Origin: Macropodus opercularis
Lineage: Eukaryota; Chordata; Actinopteri; Anabantiformes; Osphronemidae
Direction: 5' to 3'
Length of the DNA stretch: 64,000 bases
Assembly: GCA_030770545.1 (NCBI GenBank)
Contig: JAUCMP010000026.1
Location: forward strand, 4,630,501-4,694,500
Part shown: positions 24,344 through 35,719 of the stretch, one piece after another
Layout: the number at the start of each line of letters is the position of its first letter
How positions within the stretch are numbered: the stretch's first letter is position 1
Program-made: the position numbers and the translations under genes
The notes under the pieces: generated by a model
What the model saw: only the letters and a program-made list of their open reading frames with translations
What the model was told of the DNA's origin: nothing
Database searches by the model: none

Positions 24344-25882
24344 TCAGGTAGGTCGCCTCTTTTTCACCTCGCTGGGGTGGGGAGGACGACCTCTCGCTGC
24401 CACTGTTGCAAACGAGTGCTTACCCCATGGCCTGGTGTTAGCTGGCTTAGCCTGCTGGTTGGGCTGCTGACTGGTCTGTCTGGGTGCCCTGGCCGTGTCC
24501 TGCCTGCCCCTGGCTGCTGCGGCTGAGGCAGCAAAGCCAGCCCTGGGCGCCTGGGGAGGACGTGGGGTGAGTTTTCGTGGTAGACAGAGGTTGAAAGCTT
24601 CACCCTCTTGTTTTCTGAGAGTGCTGGTCTCTTTCATTTTCTCCAAGGCTGGTCCAAAAAGACCCTTGGAGGGGTCATATGTGGCATCCATCATCTCTGC
24701 CTTCTGAGCATCACTCAGACCCGACAGGTTCAACCAGAGGGCCCTCTCTCCAGAGACTGCCAGCCCCATCACTCGGCCAGAGCCCTGAACCGCTCCCCTA
24801 GAAGAGCGCAGGATGAGGTCATTTACAATGCAAATCTCATCCCACAGAACCGGGTTAGGAGACCCTGAGTCCAGCTGGCGTCCCAACTCCTCTAAAATCT
24901 CAGCCTGGTATGCTGACAGCAGAGTAGTAGCATTCAGAGAACACACAGACTGGGCTGCGTATTTATACGTTCTCTGAAAAATGGAAGCGGTGAGGCGATC
25001 CATTTTATTTGGCAGAGAGATATTAGAAGCGGCAGACATCGTTCTGCGGTTAGGGTGAAGGTGATATGCCACTGAAGGCTCCACCGCTGGGGGTTCGGAC
25101 AGCCCCAGCTCCGCCATGTTCTGGATCTCCAGCTTAGAGTAACCCTTGGTAGGAAGTTTACTCTTAAAGGGGCTTGACCAGTAACGGCTCATTTCCCTCA
25201 TGCAAGCAGGGACTGCCGGTAAGAGCTGTTTGGATGGCGCCTGAGCTGGCGGAAGCCTCTTACCATCATATAAGTCCCTCTCTACCCCCTCACAGTCTTG
25301 TGCTGCCGGCCATGGGATGTTAAGCCTGGCTGCAGCTCTTTTACAAACCTCATACAGGTCGTTTTCGACTGGGGGAACAGCGTCTGAGGCACTGGGAGGC
25401 CTGGACTGCTGTGCGGGGAAGGTGGAGTCTTCGTCCTCTTCCTCCATATCATCCGAGTCGAGGAGGTCAGAGCCGCAGTCTGCCTCGTCGCCGGGTTCTC
25501 CCTCCCCGCGTTCGAGGAGTTCCTCAAACAGCGGGGGCACGAGTGGAGATTCAATATCCATCGCGTCCGCCCAGCTCATCTTAGCTCGCGGAGGATGAAA
25601 GTCGGTAGTAGGGGTGGTAGCTGCCAGACAGGGATCCTGACTGTTAGCCACCGCTACTCTTAACCTCCTTTCCAGGATCTTTACTGGCATTCCCGCACAG
25701 TTTGGGCACACTTGCGGGTCAGCCAGTGAAGCTTGTGCATGCTTAACGCCCATGCAGGCTATGCACATAGGGTGAGGGTCCCTGCCCGACACCGTCGAGC
25801 CGCATGACGCGGGACACGGGCGGGATGCAGCCTCTTTCGTCTTCGGCTCCGGACCTTTGGTCGGTGTGGCGGCCGCCGACAT
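24344..25882 (-). CDS. DIRS gag-like ORF1 protein
   Basis: First ORF of the element, open from 25915. The ATG at 25882 (MSAAATPTKG) gives about 512 aa. It has a Cys-rich N-terminal patch with CIAC and CPNC pairs that could bind zinc. An acidic stretch follows (roughly residues 125-170, with DSDDMEEEDED), then a central region with no recognised fold, and an Arg/Ala/Gln-rich basic C-terminus likely to bind nucleic acid. Position and composition match the structural ORF1 of DIRS elements. No enzymatic motif is present. Confidence 0.75.
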   Translation of the reverse strand: MSAAATPTKGPEPKTKEAASRPCPASCGSTVSGRDPHPMCIACMGVKHAQASLADPQVCPNCAGMPVKILERRLRVAVANSQDPCLAATTPTTDFHPPRAKMSWADAMDIESPLVPPLFEELLERGEGEPGDEADCGSDLLDSDDMEEEDEDSTFPAQQSRPPSASDAVPPVENDLYEVCKRAAARLNIPWPAAQDCEGVERDLYDGKRLPPAQAPSKQLLPAVPACMREMSRYWSSPFKSKLPTKGYSKLEIQNMAELGLSEPPAVEPSVAYHLHPNRRTMSAASNISLPNKMDRLTASIFQRTYKYAAQSVCSLNATTLLSAYQAEILEELGRQLDSGSPNPVLWDEICIVNDLILRSSRGAVQGSGRVMGLAVSGERALWLNLSGLSDAQKAEMMDATYDPSKGLFGPALEKMKETSTLRKQEGEAFNLCLPRKLTPRPPQAPRAGFAASAAAARGRQDTARAPRQTSQQPNQQAKPANTRPWGKHSFATVAARGRPPHPSEVKKRRPT

Positions 25883-26430
25883 CGTAAAGGACAGAAGGGA
25901 GACTGTGTGGAACACAAAAAGGCCCGTTGTGACACGTTAGCCCTATGTAGAACCAGTGTAGGACACGGGGTACAATTCCCGCGCCCGGCACAGATACGGG
26001 GTTAGCTCGCCTTGACGCGTTAGCTAGACACCGTTGTCCGGTTTAGTTGGGGTTGAGTCCAAGCTAAGCACGGGGTTCAGAACTAGCTCGCCTTGACACG
26101 TTAGCCAGCGTCTGAAAAACTTTCCCGGCTGACAAACTAATGCTAGCCGAGACTATAGATGGCTCGCCGTGACGCGTTAGCCTGAGTTACGCTAACGCAC
26201 TACAAACGTAAACGAATACGAGGTAGCCGAGGAAAACAGTTCGCCGTAACACGTACACCGTCTCCTAAAGCGTATGCAATAGTTATTGCTTACCCAGCGC
26301 ACTCAAGGCTTACACCTGAGACCTGCGTTCGGCGACGTGTTCCTTGACGGGTCGTCTGTGAACTGTTTAACAGATACCAGGTTGCCTGGATACGCTGAGG
26401 GAGCTTCTAGTTTCTCACGGGAAGAAAGCG

Positions 26431-26576
26431 AGAATGGCTTAGGAGGGGAGGTCGACCGTGTCAATATGAGGTGGGCGGAGCCTGGACACGGCTCGACCTG
26501 TCTGTCAGGGACAGACGTGATGTCATTGGAGCTTCCATAGTTGGTCACGCCGGAGCGGTTCCCATAGTGAAACACC
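26431..26576. repeat. DIRS inverted terminal repeat, 5' end of element
   Basis: Inverted partner of 20639-20784. The unique outer extension on this side is 26577-26597. The element's promoter is expected in or just inside this repeat, upstream of the gag-like ORF, but no TATA box is obvious. Confidence 0.93.
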
Positions 26577-26597
26577 GAGCGAAGTTAGAAAAAGAAC

Positions 26598-29055
26598 TCA
26601 GATAAGCATGCATAGCACAGCGTCTTACACATGGTATTTTCTGTCTGTCATCATCGTTTTACAATCATTCCATAGCCGGCTGGGCTTGTAATCAGAGAAT
26701 AACTGGCTGACAGTTTGTCTCATTGGTTGCTACGTTAGTTCGCCTCACGGTGGATTGTGCTGATGGGAATCCGTTGGTGTGACATTCTTATCCGGTCAGG
26801 TGGGAGACGGGACTTTCACATCCAATATCACCCTCCCCGGACTCATCTTTTACGTTCTGCATACGGTTTATGTATCTTTTTGCCTTGATTGATTATGAAG
26901 AAAATATATCTATTTTTTGTAATTGTTCTCTGATGTGCCATAACTCATGTTTTCTTGCACACTGTTAATATTTTGTGGATATTGCTGTTAAAAAAAAAGG
27001 TGATAATTGAGAAGTAGATAACATTAATAAAAACATGATATAATAAAAGCTTTGTGTCATGACGTGTCTCTGTCATCGTCATATCAAACTGCTCATGGCT
27101 GATGCAGGAGCTCGAAGCGCCTCAGGTGAGACCAAGCCTGATCCGTGTTTTCCATCTGTCCTTCTCTGATCTCTGCTGATTACCTGGACCAGGTGTGTTC
27201 AGCCAATCAGAGGCTGGTGCTGGACAACAAACAGATCTGTGGTGTATGAAGACCTGTTGGCTACTACCTGTAAGTACCACAGAGCCGCTAGGCTGCAAAC
27301 TATTGTTATTTAATAGCTTGTTTACTGGACTTGTTTTTATTTATTCATTTTATGACGTCATGCTAAACGAACGCTGCTGCTGTGTGCAGAGCAAAGATCC
27401 TACTGGACTGAATACAGTAAACACAGAGCAGAACTAGGTAAAATCCGTGAGCTGGAGCACTTCAGGCCTCGGTCTGATCCTGCCCCAGGAAACTTGAAGC
27501 TTCCACCGACACTCATCAGTTTCCTTCAAGTTTCCAACCATACTTTCTCCAAACCTCTCTCTGCGAGTAAAAGCCAATCAGATTAAAAGTTTAACCACCA
27601 CTAGCCAATGACGAATCTGTTCCCAGTGCAGCCACGCCCCCGTCCAGCATAAAGTAAACAAATGGGAGGTCCATGTGCCTGAATGTTCCCTAGACCTCTG
27701 CACTACTGAACAGACATGTGAGAGCAGAGGGTGGAGTGGAAAATAAATCACTTGTACTGAGTTGCAGGGACATATCGCTGCCCGATCATGTGATTATACT
27801 GAGGCATGTGAAGGGTTATTTGCATGCTTCTGCAGGTTTATATGCGTCACATGATAAAAATGGGAAATTACTCTCTAACTGCAATACAATATCTTTACAG
27901 GCAACTTTTCTGCACCTCCCCCCATTTTCTCAACTTGCAGGAATAGCAGCGCTGCTCCCACTTGTTTTGCTGGTTTGTTCCAGCACAATGAGTTTCTGTC
28001 TCCACCCCGGTTTGTCATTCTGACTTACGTTTACTACAATAGCTGTCTGGCTGAGGGCTCAAAGAAAAAGGCTTCGCCCCGCGCGTACGTCCGTCGTTTT
28101 CCATTACTGCAACCCAAATGTAAACTGTAGTTGCGTGACTCAGCTGCTTCCATGACGCACGCTGAGGCTTTTGTTTTGAAATTTGAGCAGAAACCTCTCA
28201 ATACGAGTCCATCAGTAGAGAACAAATTAATTTAATGACCATAAATAGTTAGACAAACAATTGATGCAATTAATAAATTAGCAATGCAGCCAGTTAATAT
28301 TAGTTTACCAGCATTTTATCAAAAGGCAACATTCTTGAAGGCACAAATAGTCTTTTGCACAATAATAATTTAAAGCTGACGCAGTTCATTCTGCATGCCC
28401 ATCTGAGCGAAGTACACTTTTGCCAATACGTTCTGTGCGACTTAACTATCTTTTCCATTTCAGTTTCCATGGCGACGATTCCTCTGCAGATTCAGCTGCT
28501 CATTTCCAGAACGCACACGCAGCACGCCCAGTCCTTTCTCAAGTAAGACACAAGTATTGTCCACGCATACCACGCATTCTCTCTCTCACACACACACCTC
28601 ATCTCCAAGGACTCTCCCGTGGCAGGATACACAGGAATGTTGGGCTTAGTTTCACTATTGCAACACTCCTGACCAGTTTTCTTTGAAACACGCAGGTATT
28701 CTGGGTTGAGCAGGGGTGTGAAAGTTTTGTTTTCACAGTTATTATTCCTTTTTTTCCACCAATACCACACCCCTGAAACATTCCATCGGTGTCCATCGGT
28801 ACAACACAGAAGCCCACGTTTGTGTAAAAGCCTTACGGCCTGATTGGGAATCTGCACAACACAGACCACAGAAACCAGTGTCCTCTGCAGTGGCTTCACC
28901 AGTCACTGTAGGAATTGTTTGCTTCCTGCTTGTTGTCCAGTCAGGGCAGCCTTTCTGAGTCCAGCCCAGAAAGTCCCTGCTTAAAGCTCATCGGACCCTT
29001 CACGTTATCCGCATCTGAAGCTTGTGTGCTCGTGGGCGACTTGGCACCAGGCCTC
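26598..29055. other. Intergenic DNA and probable gadd45b 3'UTR
   Basis: No gene recognised. The right part, next to the gadd45b stop codon at 29056, is likely its 3'UTR. Short ORFs here have no family resemblance. AT-rich sequence with a few poly-A and poly-T tracts is all that stands out. Confidence 0.4.
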
Positions 29056-29189
29056 TCATCGCTCCTGCAGGACCAATTCAGGAACCCACTGGTCAAGGCG
29101 TCGGCTTTCTTGGCAGTATGTGCCCACCTCCTGTAGCCTGCAATGATCAGCCTGAGGGTTCTGCAAGAAATACATAAACACATTTAGAA

Positions 29190-29266
<77 letters not shown>

Positions 29267-30421
29267 TATATGTATTAGAAAGTATTTGACTAGACAAAGC
29301 ACGAACCAACATATAAGATACTGCATGGAAATACATTTCCACTTAAGCCTTTTTGCCTATCTGACAGTTACATAAGAGGCAAATATTGTGAGGAGTCAAC
29401 ACACCGTAACCAGCATGCAGTGAAAGTCTCCCTGCTCTTCCTGGTTTTTGTTGGCATGCACTGCTGCCAGCAGCTGCCGGAGCCTCTGAGCCCCTGAGAC
29501 TCGCAGGATGGTGATGCCGATGTCACAGCAGAACGACTGGAGCAGGGTGAAGTGGATCTGCAGCCCCACATCGTCTTCATCGTCTGCAGCCAGGACGCAC
29601 AGAACCACACTGTCTGGATCCCTGAGCAGGAAACAATGAAAACACGCTCAGCTTCTTGTTATGTCTTTGGTCTGACAGATACTATATTTTACGTTTTTTG
29701 ATAGTTAACTCACGCGTTTAGAAGCTTGGCTGATTCGTAGATGCCAATGGTCAGACAGTCTTGTTTCTGAGCCGTCACCAGCAGCTCCTCCAGAGCCAGA
29801 CCCACTGACTGCATCCTGATGGGGAAACACACAGACATTAGTCCTTTGTATTCTGCAATAAACCCGGACATCTGCCACGTCAAACCCAAGGCAGAGCCTT
29901 CAGTAAAGTAAACAGAGAGCAGATAAGTTTCACGTCAGTTTCAGTTTTGCACGTGTTCAGTCGTCATGAATCATACAGGTGTTTAGTCTTTGCCCCTGTC
30001 TAAGTGTAAATTGTGGAGCCTCGCTGCAGGCAGCGCAACATGCACGCACAGCGGCGCCATGAAATGCGAATGCAATTTGCATAACCACGATAAAACCAAC
30101 AATAAATGACTCGTGCAGTAACTGAAAAGGTTCTGAGTCCGTTCTGGTGCCGAGACACTGAATTTTATCCCGACAGTTAAACTGTAGTAAATAGTTTGTT
30201 GACGGTGTTTTTGATTCTTCTGAGTTAAATGCTTTTGTATCCCGTTGAAGTCAGTTGGACTGAAAGTGCATCAACCTTTACGCTTCGGGTAAAACCACGC
30301 ATCACATGATTTACGCACAGACAACCCAAACATAAAACCAGCATAAAATTCGACACACGTGCAGGAAAAGCACAACAACTCACCTGTTTTCGCTCGATCC
30401 GAAGCTTTCCTCTGGACTCAT
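29056..30421 (-). CDS. gadd45b: Growth arrest and DNA damage-inducible protein GADD45 beta
   Basis: Small acidic stress-response protein of the L7Ae-like fold that binds partners such as MTK1/MEKK4, p21 and PCNA. Four coding exons on the minus strand: 30384-30421, 29714-29815, 29405-29621 and 29056-29160. They join with consistent phases to 153 aa, close to the ~160 of the family. The conserved core is clear: ALEELLVTAQKQDCLTIG, YESAKLLN, the acidic DDEDDVGLQIHFTLLQSFCC stretch, and a C-terminus with QWVPELVLQER. The four-exon structure is the family norm. The N-terminus (MSPEESFGSSEN) differs from mammalian beta. Linkage to gng7 and diras1 supports the beta paralogue over alpha or gamma. A TATA box lies 104 bp upstream of the start codon, and intron 3 carries a long AT microsatellite. 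Confidence 0.93.
29195..29262. repeat. (AT)34 microsatellite in gadd45b intron 3
   Basis: Sixty-eight bases of pure alternating AT, beginning 35 bp beyond the acceptor side of the last gadd45b exon. Its length in the assembly may be inaccurate, because such tracts are hard to sequence. Confidence 0.95.
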
Positions 30422-30524
30422 GCCCCCGATGCGTGATAGTAATCCTGTTACTCCAAAATCCCTGCGCGTCCGACCTTTTCCAAAGTATTTGCAGCGTTTG
30501 TTGTTGGCAACGTTGCGTCACAGT

Positions 30525-30531
30525 CTTTATA
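30525..30531 (-). promoter_or_regulatory. gadd45b: gadd45b TATA box
   Basis: TATAAAG on the minus strand, about 104 bp upstream of the start codon, which places transcription start near 30495-30500. A TGACGCAA motif just downstream (about 30512-30519) resembles an ATF/C-EBP composite site, which would suit a stress-induced gene. That part is inference. Confidence 0.7.
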
Positions 30532-31062
30532 CTGGAGCGAGAGGAGGGCGGCGTCGAAACTAGCCCGCGTTTTGCCATTGGCTCGGAACAAACCCAACGA
30601 CTCTCCTTGTCATGTGCGCTCTGGGGATTTGTTTGGTTATAATGAGCGACTGCTTTGTCATTCTGACTTTGTGCCATGTGCCGCCCCAGTGCGCGCAAAC
30701 AAGGATTTTAAAGAAATGAAGAATACAAAACTATACAACTCGACTGATCTCAACTAAGCTTCTCTCCACACTTTCCGTTGTGCAACACGAGTCGCGTCTT
30801 TTCATAACATTCCAGAGTTTTCATAACTGAACACCAGCGATTATGAAGCTATGGCTGACACCTAGTGGAGAACTAAAGGAAAAGGGCGAGTTTATGCAAC
30901 TATGCCACGATTATAAAATGTAACGTTACAACACAAAACGCCCAGAAGTTGACGTAAAACCACTGTGATACATGTCGTTTAATTTTGGATTCTATTCCTC
31001 ATGGAGTTTGGTCAGAAACCCTCAATAAAGAACAATTTCATCAACAGTAATGGAAATATTTC
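30532..31062. other. Intergenic spacer between gadd45b promoter and ifi44-like 3' end
   Basis: About 530 bp containing upstream promoter sequence of gadd45b. No coding sequence or further recognisable element was found. Confidence 0.5.
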
Positions 31063-31068
31063 TTTATT
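31063..31068 (-). other. ifi44l: Polyadenylation signal of the IFI44-like gene
   Basis: AATAAA on the minus strand, 382 bp downstream of the stop codon at 31450. It defines a probable 3'UTR of roughly 400 bp. Confidence 0.6.
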
Positions 31069-31449
31069 CTCCTGACAGGAGATAGTGTTAGAAAACTTGT
31101 TTTCAAGAGTCATTACACCCAAATAAAATTGCGAATGTGAATAACTAAATATCAGAGTTTTAATCTGTGCTTCCAACGTTCAAATGTTAGTAATGTGGAA
31201 AAAAGAAGACACAATAACGTAACATCATGAGCTTCACCCCATGTGGTTGCAGCTGCGGCAAACTCAAAACATGAAAATCACCATTTGCCAGAGGTTTCAG
31301 ATTTCTGAGTCACTGGGACATTTGAGTGAATTGACCCTTTAAGTTAACACAGGTACAAAAGCTGATGCTTTTCCCCAGTTTTACATATGTGATTAAATTT
31401 ACTGGACAAACCAATTAATTAGTTTCAGGGCGTGACAATAGTTCGTCCA

Positions 31450-33353
31450 TCACACGTGTTGCTCTGTGCGTTTCGTGAAGGCTGGTCGAGGATGATCGGC
31501 TGATCGGTAGAGCTCCTCCTCCTTGTTCTGCTGCTCACCAGTGTCCTGGTTCTCAAAGAAGTTGTCTGAGTAGTTTAGCATCTGCTGCACAGCGCTCAAG
31601 AGCAGTATGTCAGTGTCCAGGTCCAGGTCCAGCTCACCGCTGTAGTTCTTCACGGGAATGATACATGACAAGGGGAGGCCCAGACCGTCGCTCAGCACCC
31701 GTGCCTGGAAGAAAGCCAGACAGATGTCCAGGCAATAAGAACTAACGCCTGTCCCAGCAAACTCTGCATGTGGCTGTGGGAACTTTACCATTTTCTGAAT
31801 GTAAACACTGCGATAAATGTTCTTCAAGTCTTCTGCCACCAGCGAACAGGCCTCATCCACTTTGGTCATCAGGAGTATCTGGGGAATTCCTATAAGGGTT
31901 TGAATTGAGAGGTGTCAGAATAAAACAACACGAGAAAGTCACACTGACAGAGGAGAAAATAAAGCGCTAACCAAGCAGGTTCATCTTTTTTCGTATGGCA
32001 GCAAACTTTTGGGTCATTTTTTGGGTCATGACAGAAACCTTGCAGGCGTCGACTACGTAAACCACGCAGCTGATCACGTCATTCAACGTCACGTGCTTCC
32101 TGTAGTCAGAAGAATTCTCCTGCAGAGGAGCAACCGGGCTGAACTGAAAGAATTAACAGAATAAAACCCAGCTATTAAACATGTTGTCTGCACTGAGATG
32201 AGCAGGGAGGTGGTTCTTTGGGAGACCTGGTAGCGATCCTTGACGTGACCCTTGCAGATGCTGACTATATCATCAACGTCTATACCAGCATCTGGGCTTT
32301 CCTCCAGCCCCATAGTGTCACACAGGATCAGGGGGATGGCACCACCACCTTTTCCTGCCTTGATGGTGTAGCTGCGAAACTATAAGAGATGGGACAAGCA
32401 GCTGAGGAACGGAAACACCTTGGTGAATATAATCAGTGTACGCTGTAGGTAACACAGGTATTTTACCTGAGTAGTGACACTCTTCCCAGCCGTACCAGAG
32501 ATGGCCTGAGACGTCATGTTGCCTCGGAACACAGAGTTGATGGAATTGAAGAAGCTGGATTTGCCGGACCCAACAGAGCCCACCAACAACACCCGGGCCT
32601 GGTGAACTGCTTTGATGTCGGGCTTGTAGCTTTGGATGAATTTCCTTAAGTCCTGCTTTCGTCTAAAACAAACATCAGAACACTTTTTTTTTTAACTTGT
32701 GTCGTTTGTAGAGGTACGTTTAAGAGTGACCTCTAGATTTCTACGTACTCAGCAGTCCACTGGATCTTCCTCCAGGGTTTATCCAGGAGGTCGCCCAATT
32801 CTGCAGGGAAAAATTATTAAATGTGTTGTTTCTCACTCTACTTCTACTCCGTAGAACAAACTCTAATGACTCACACACCTTCCACTCGAAACACTTCCAT
32901 CTCAGTCAGCGCCAGGTCCTCTCCATGCATAGCTGCGTTGTTGAAGTTGAAGCACTGTCCTGGGTTGGAGAGGATTTGAGGCCTGTCTCCATGCAGGAAC
33001 ACCAGGGCACCGAAATGTGGCCCCGTGCCTACATCTGTGAAGGCTGGTTGTCCAGCGATACCTGCCACCCTCAGCGGCTTGTCCTCCCCAGCAGTGATGC
33101 TGTAGAGGAAAGCCTCCTCGTCGTAGGTGGGCTGTCCGGACTGGGTGTAGCTCTTAGAGGTGTAAGCTCCATAAACAAACCCACCAGCGTTGTAGGCGAC
33201 GATGACCGTGGGTCCCTGTGCGTTGCAGCATCTGTGGAAAGCAGCACCATTGAAGCCGTGGCTGCTGGCTTTGTAGAGAAGGTGAAGTCGGGCGTGATCA
33301 AAGAGAGAGAGCAGCTTCCTCTGCTGCTCTTCAGAGAGCTTGGATCTGATCAT
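31450..33353 (-). CDS. ifi44l: Interferon-induced protein 44-like (TLDc + GTPase-like)
   Basis: Antiviral-response gene family. Six coding exons on the minus strand: 32879-33353, 32749-32800, 32467-32662, 32227-32379, 31972-32143 and 31450-31889. They join in consistent phase to 495 aa. Residues 1-158 form a TLDc domain (for example HLLYKASSHGFNGAAFH, GGFVYGAYTSKSY, and a C-terminal EMEVFRVE). A P-loop GTPase-like domain follows, with GSVGSGKSS (204-212), DTMG (262-265) and TKVD (358-361). This TLDc plus G-domain pairing is the signature of IFI44/IFI44L. The start codon lies 20-30 bp inside an exon with an upstream acceptor, so a non-coding first exon, probably ending at 34094, precedes it. 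The ISRE at 34163 supports interferon induction. The acidic C-terminal tail of about 60 residues is not a conserved motif. Which fish IFI44 paralogue this is cannot be told. Confidence 0.88.
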
Positions 33354-34093
33354 GATGCTGGGCTGAGCTGACACTTTCCAAACGCAGGATGCTGCAGAAT
33401 CACGACATATCACACACAAGATTATGTTGTGTTTTGCTTGTTCTATTGACCAGTGCTTTCCCATGACTCCTTGAGAAACAAGATCCAAGTCCTTGAAAGT
33501 TTTTTTTATTATTATTGCTGAGCTCAGGTTTCCTGTTCATCCAGTGCAAACCCTTCATCTGAGAACAGCCAATGACAAGAGGTGACGACTGTTCAGTCTG
33601 TTACTAATTACACCAAAGACTAGTTTGTGAGTAAAAGCACCTTATTGCTGTTCCCTGACTTGACTAGTGAGAGAAAGACATAAGATGTTTATTTTAAGAT
33701 GAATTTAAAAACAACATTCAAGTTCATTCAATAAACCGTTAGCTAGTAAGTCATTATACTAATCATCCTTTTTTTATTTAACGAGTTGCTGGATATTTCA
33801 GTTTCTATTTGAGTTTTGTTTTCGCTTCATGACTCGAACTAAACCGAACTTAATTTATCAATGTATTAATTGTATTCTGCTCAGTTTGTAGTGCTGCTAT
33901 TTTTCAGCAGTTGTTTTAAAGACCGCAGCTACGTATCTGGCAAAAAAAAACACCGCGTCACGCTGCGAAACTGGGAATGAGCAAAAGCGAAAGTTAAAAG
34001 AAAATCAGCATCAGTCACTAAAACGATAAAAGTTAAATAACCCACGGATGCAGATACTTCATTCTGTATAATCTTAAACGTGATCAAACTCAC

Positions 34094-34150
34094 GTGCGGT
34101 GTAAACTGGTGGGCGCGAGGTCGTTGCGGTTCAGCGGCTGTTTCCTCGGT
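34094..34150 (-). other. ifi44l: Probable non-coding first exon of the IFI44-like gene
   Basis: On the minus strand a strong donor (CCGCAC followed by GTGAGT) ends an exon at 34094. It would splice across about 730 bp to the acceptor just upstream of the start codon at 33353. The outer limit near 34150 is a guess, set by the ISRE immediately beyond. Confidence 0.5.
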
Positions 34151-34162
34151 CGATTTGCAAGT

Positions 34163-34174
34163 GAAAGTGAAACT
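34163..34174 (+). promoter_or_regulatory. ifi44l: Interferon-stimulated response element (ISRE)
   Basis: GAAAGTGAAACT is a perfect match to the ISRE core GAAANNGAAACT bound by ISGF3 and IRF factors. It sits about 70 bp upstream of the donor of the presumed first exon, the right place for a proximal element of an interferon-induced gene. GAAA-rich IRF-like stretches also occur inside the 5' intron near 33985-34005. Confidence 0.8.
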
Positions 34175-34223
34175 AAACCACCGCGCAGTGAACAGAAATA
34201 CCGAGGGGCCGCAAAGTGAAAGG

Positions 34224-34231
34224 TGACGTCA
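34224..34231. promoter_or_regulatory. Palindromic CRE
   Basis: TGACGTCA, the full consensus site for CREB/ATF dimers, 50 bp further upstream of the ISRE. A second half site (ACGTCA) follows directly. Its function here is unproven. Confidence 0.45.
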
Positions 34232-35719
34232 CACGTCAGTCAACCAAACTGTGCTCATCATTTAAGGATCAGACACGTTGCTGGTGATGCACATTCTTTA
34301 TTCACATGTACTCCCACACATCGACATGGCCAGTGCTGCATCTCTCTGCCTCCACTGCCTCACACTGCCTCGCCCTCCGTTTCATGAATGTCATGAATGA
34401 AATGACATACAGTGCATATGTGACACATGCGGGACAGATACGCATAGTTACAATTCACTAGGCTACTGTGTGGATCCAGTAATTGTAGTTCAACCCATCA
34501 CTTCCAGTATATCGCTAATTAGACTCGGATGACAGAGACTGATGTAAAACTAACTTCACTGCTCAAAATAAAATTTAAAAAGTGCATTTCGTCAAGGAAG
34601 AAGTTCATTAGTGCATTTATACCTTTATGATAATATGTCTCAGATCTTTTAGACGTATGAAAGCAACACTTTCTGTTTTTGGAGGCAGCATTCAGATGAA
34701 GAGGAACTTGCTAAGTGGCGTCATTTTTTTAATCCCATGCTTTGGTGTTAAAGAAACTGTATTCAACATTCACGTGTGAATTTATCCTTAAAAAGCAGAA
34801 CAGCAACAGAGATTCTCATACCAGAGGTAATAATTAGTCTCAGCGTGCGCCGTTCGGTCAGTCAACATTCAGATTAAGGTGAAAGGTTAAATGAAGTGAA
34901 GCGATGGATAAGGATTCTGTGTTTTCAGAGCTCTGCCGTTCCTCATAATGATGAAGGAAGCCTTGGAAAAATGTGGAATCACAAAGAAACCAGAGTTAAA
35001 GCTGTTTCGCTGTAAGCAGTTATACATTTTCATGTAATAGGAACATTCAAAGAGTATCTCACTTATTTTATACTTATGCCCCCTGACACTAAACCATGAT
35101 TCAGAAATAATGTATCATGTGATTCTATTCACTGTCAAAAGACAACAACGTCAACAGAAGCATTGAAATGGACGCGACTGATTTCATGCTGTTCGTTTTC
35201 ATTTGGTGCCTCCAGTGATGGAGTCTTTGCGTTTTTACTCACTACCAGCGGACACGTCAGCGTTTGATTGCTCAGCATCGAAGCCACGGTGGCACAGAAG
35301 GTTTTTACACAACGTACAGCGCACGGCACAACTCACCTCATGTCTGCTTACAGTGCTCACGACAAACAGCTTACGTTAGTCAATGAAAGAAATGCAAGGC
35401 AAACAAAGCTTTCACAAACAGGCATTTGCTCGCTCTTAATGTTTAGTCACATCTCGAGGTGTTGGCTTCGCTAAATAAACCTTTAACTCCTCTGTCAAGG
35501 ACTAGCGTAGCTTTAAAAGCAGGAAAACTGGCGCAGAAACAGCACAGCCTGCTATCACACAGCTTAGCATCCTGTTCTGCACAGGGTCACGGTTTCTGAA
35601 GATTCATGCAGCGGAATGTGTGCTCGTATTGGATGTTCACAGAAAAGGCTGTTTGATGCAAAAGAAGAGATAAACCAGGAGGGGACGCAGGGAACATCCC
35701 ATGTTCTACCCGTTCGGGC
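34232..35719. other. Intergenic DNA between the IFI44-like gene and map1s
   Basis: About 1.5 kb with no recognisable gene. The 68-codon and similar ORFs have no family resemblance. Confidence 0.5.

Larger units (their letters stand above)
20594..26597 (-). mobile_element. Complete DIRS-type tyrosine-recombinase retrotransposon
   Basis: About 6.0-kb element read on the minus strand (5' end at 26597). Order from 5' to 3': inverted terminal repeat, gag-like ORF, RT/RNase H ORF, overlapping tyrosine-recombinase ORF, internal complementary region, inverted terminal repeat. This arrangement, with no LTRs and no DDE integrase, is diagnostic of the DIRS order. The two 146-bp terminal repeats appear identical, and the outer flanks of each end are repeated exactly, in inverse, inside the internal region. 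All three main frames are open. No target-site duplication is seen, as expected for recombinase-mediated insertion. The pre-insertion site would join position 20593 to 26598. The element sits between gng7 and gadd45b. Identical termini and open frames suggest recent insertion. Confidence 0.93.

Noticed and set aside
20594..26597. Endogenous retrovirus or LTR retrotransposon
   Set aside because: The termini are inverted rather than direct repeats, there is no protease, envelope or DDE integrase, and a tyrosine recombinase is present. This is a DIRS element.
20588..26604. Target-site duplication around the DIRS element
   Set aside because: No matching direct repeat flanks the two ends, in line with recombinase-mediated insertion.
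29195..29262. CRISPR-like or structured repeat array
   Set aside because: It is a simple AT dinucleotide run with no spacers.
32823..33371. 182-codon plus-strand ORF
   Set aside because: It is the antisense shadow of the TLDc exon of the IFI44-like gene.
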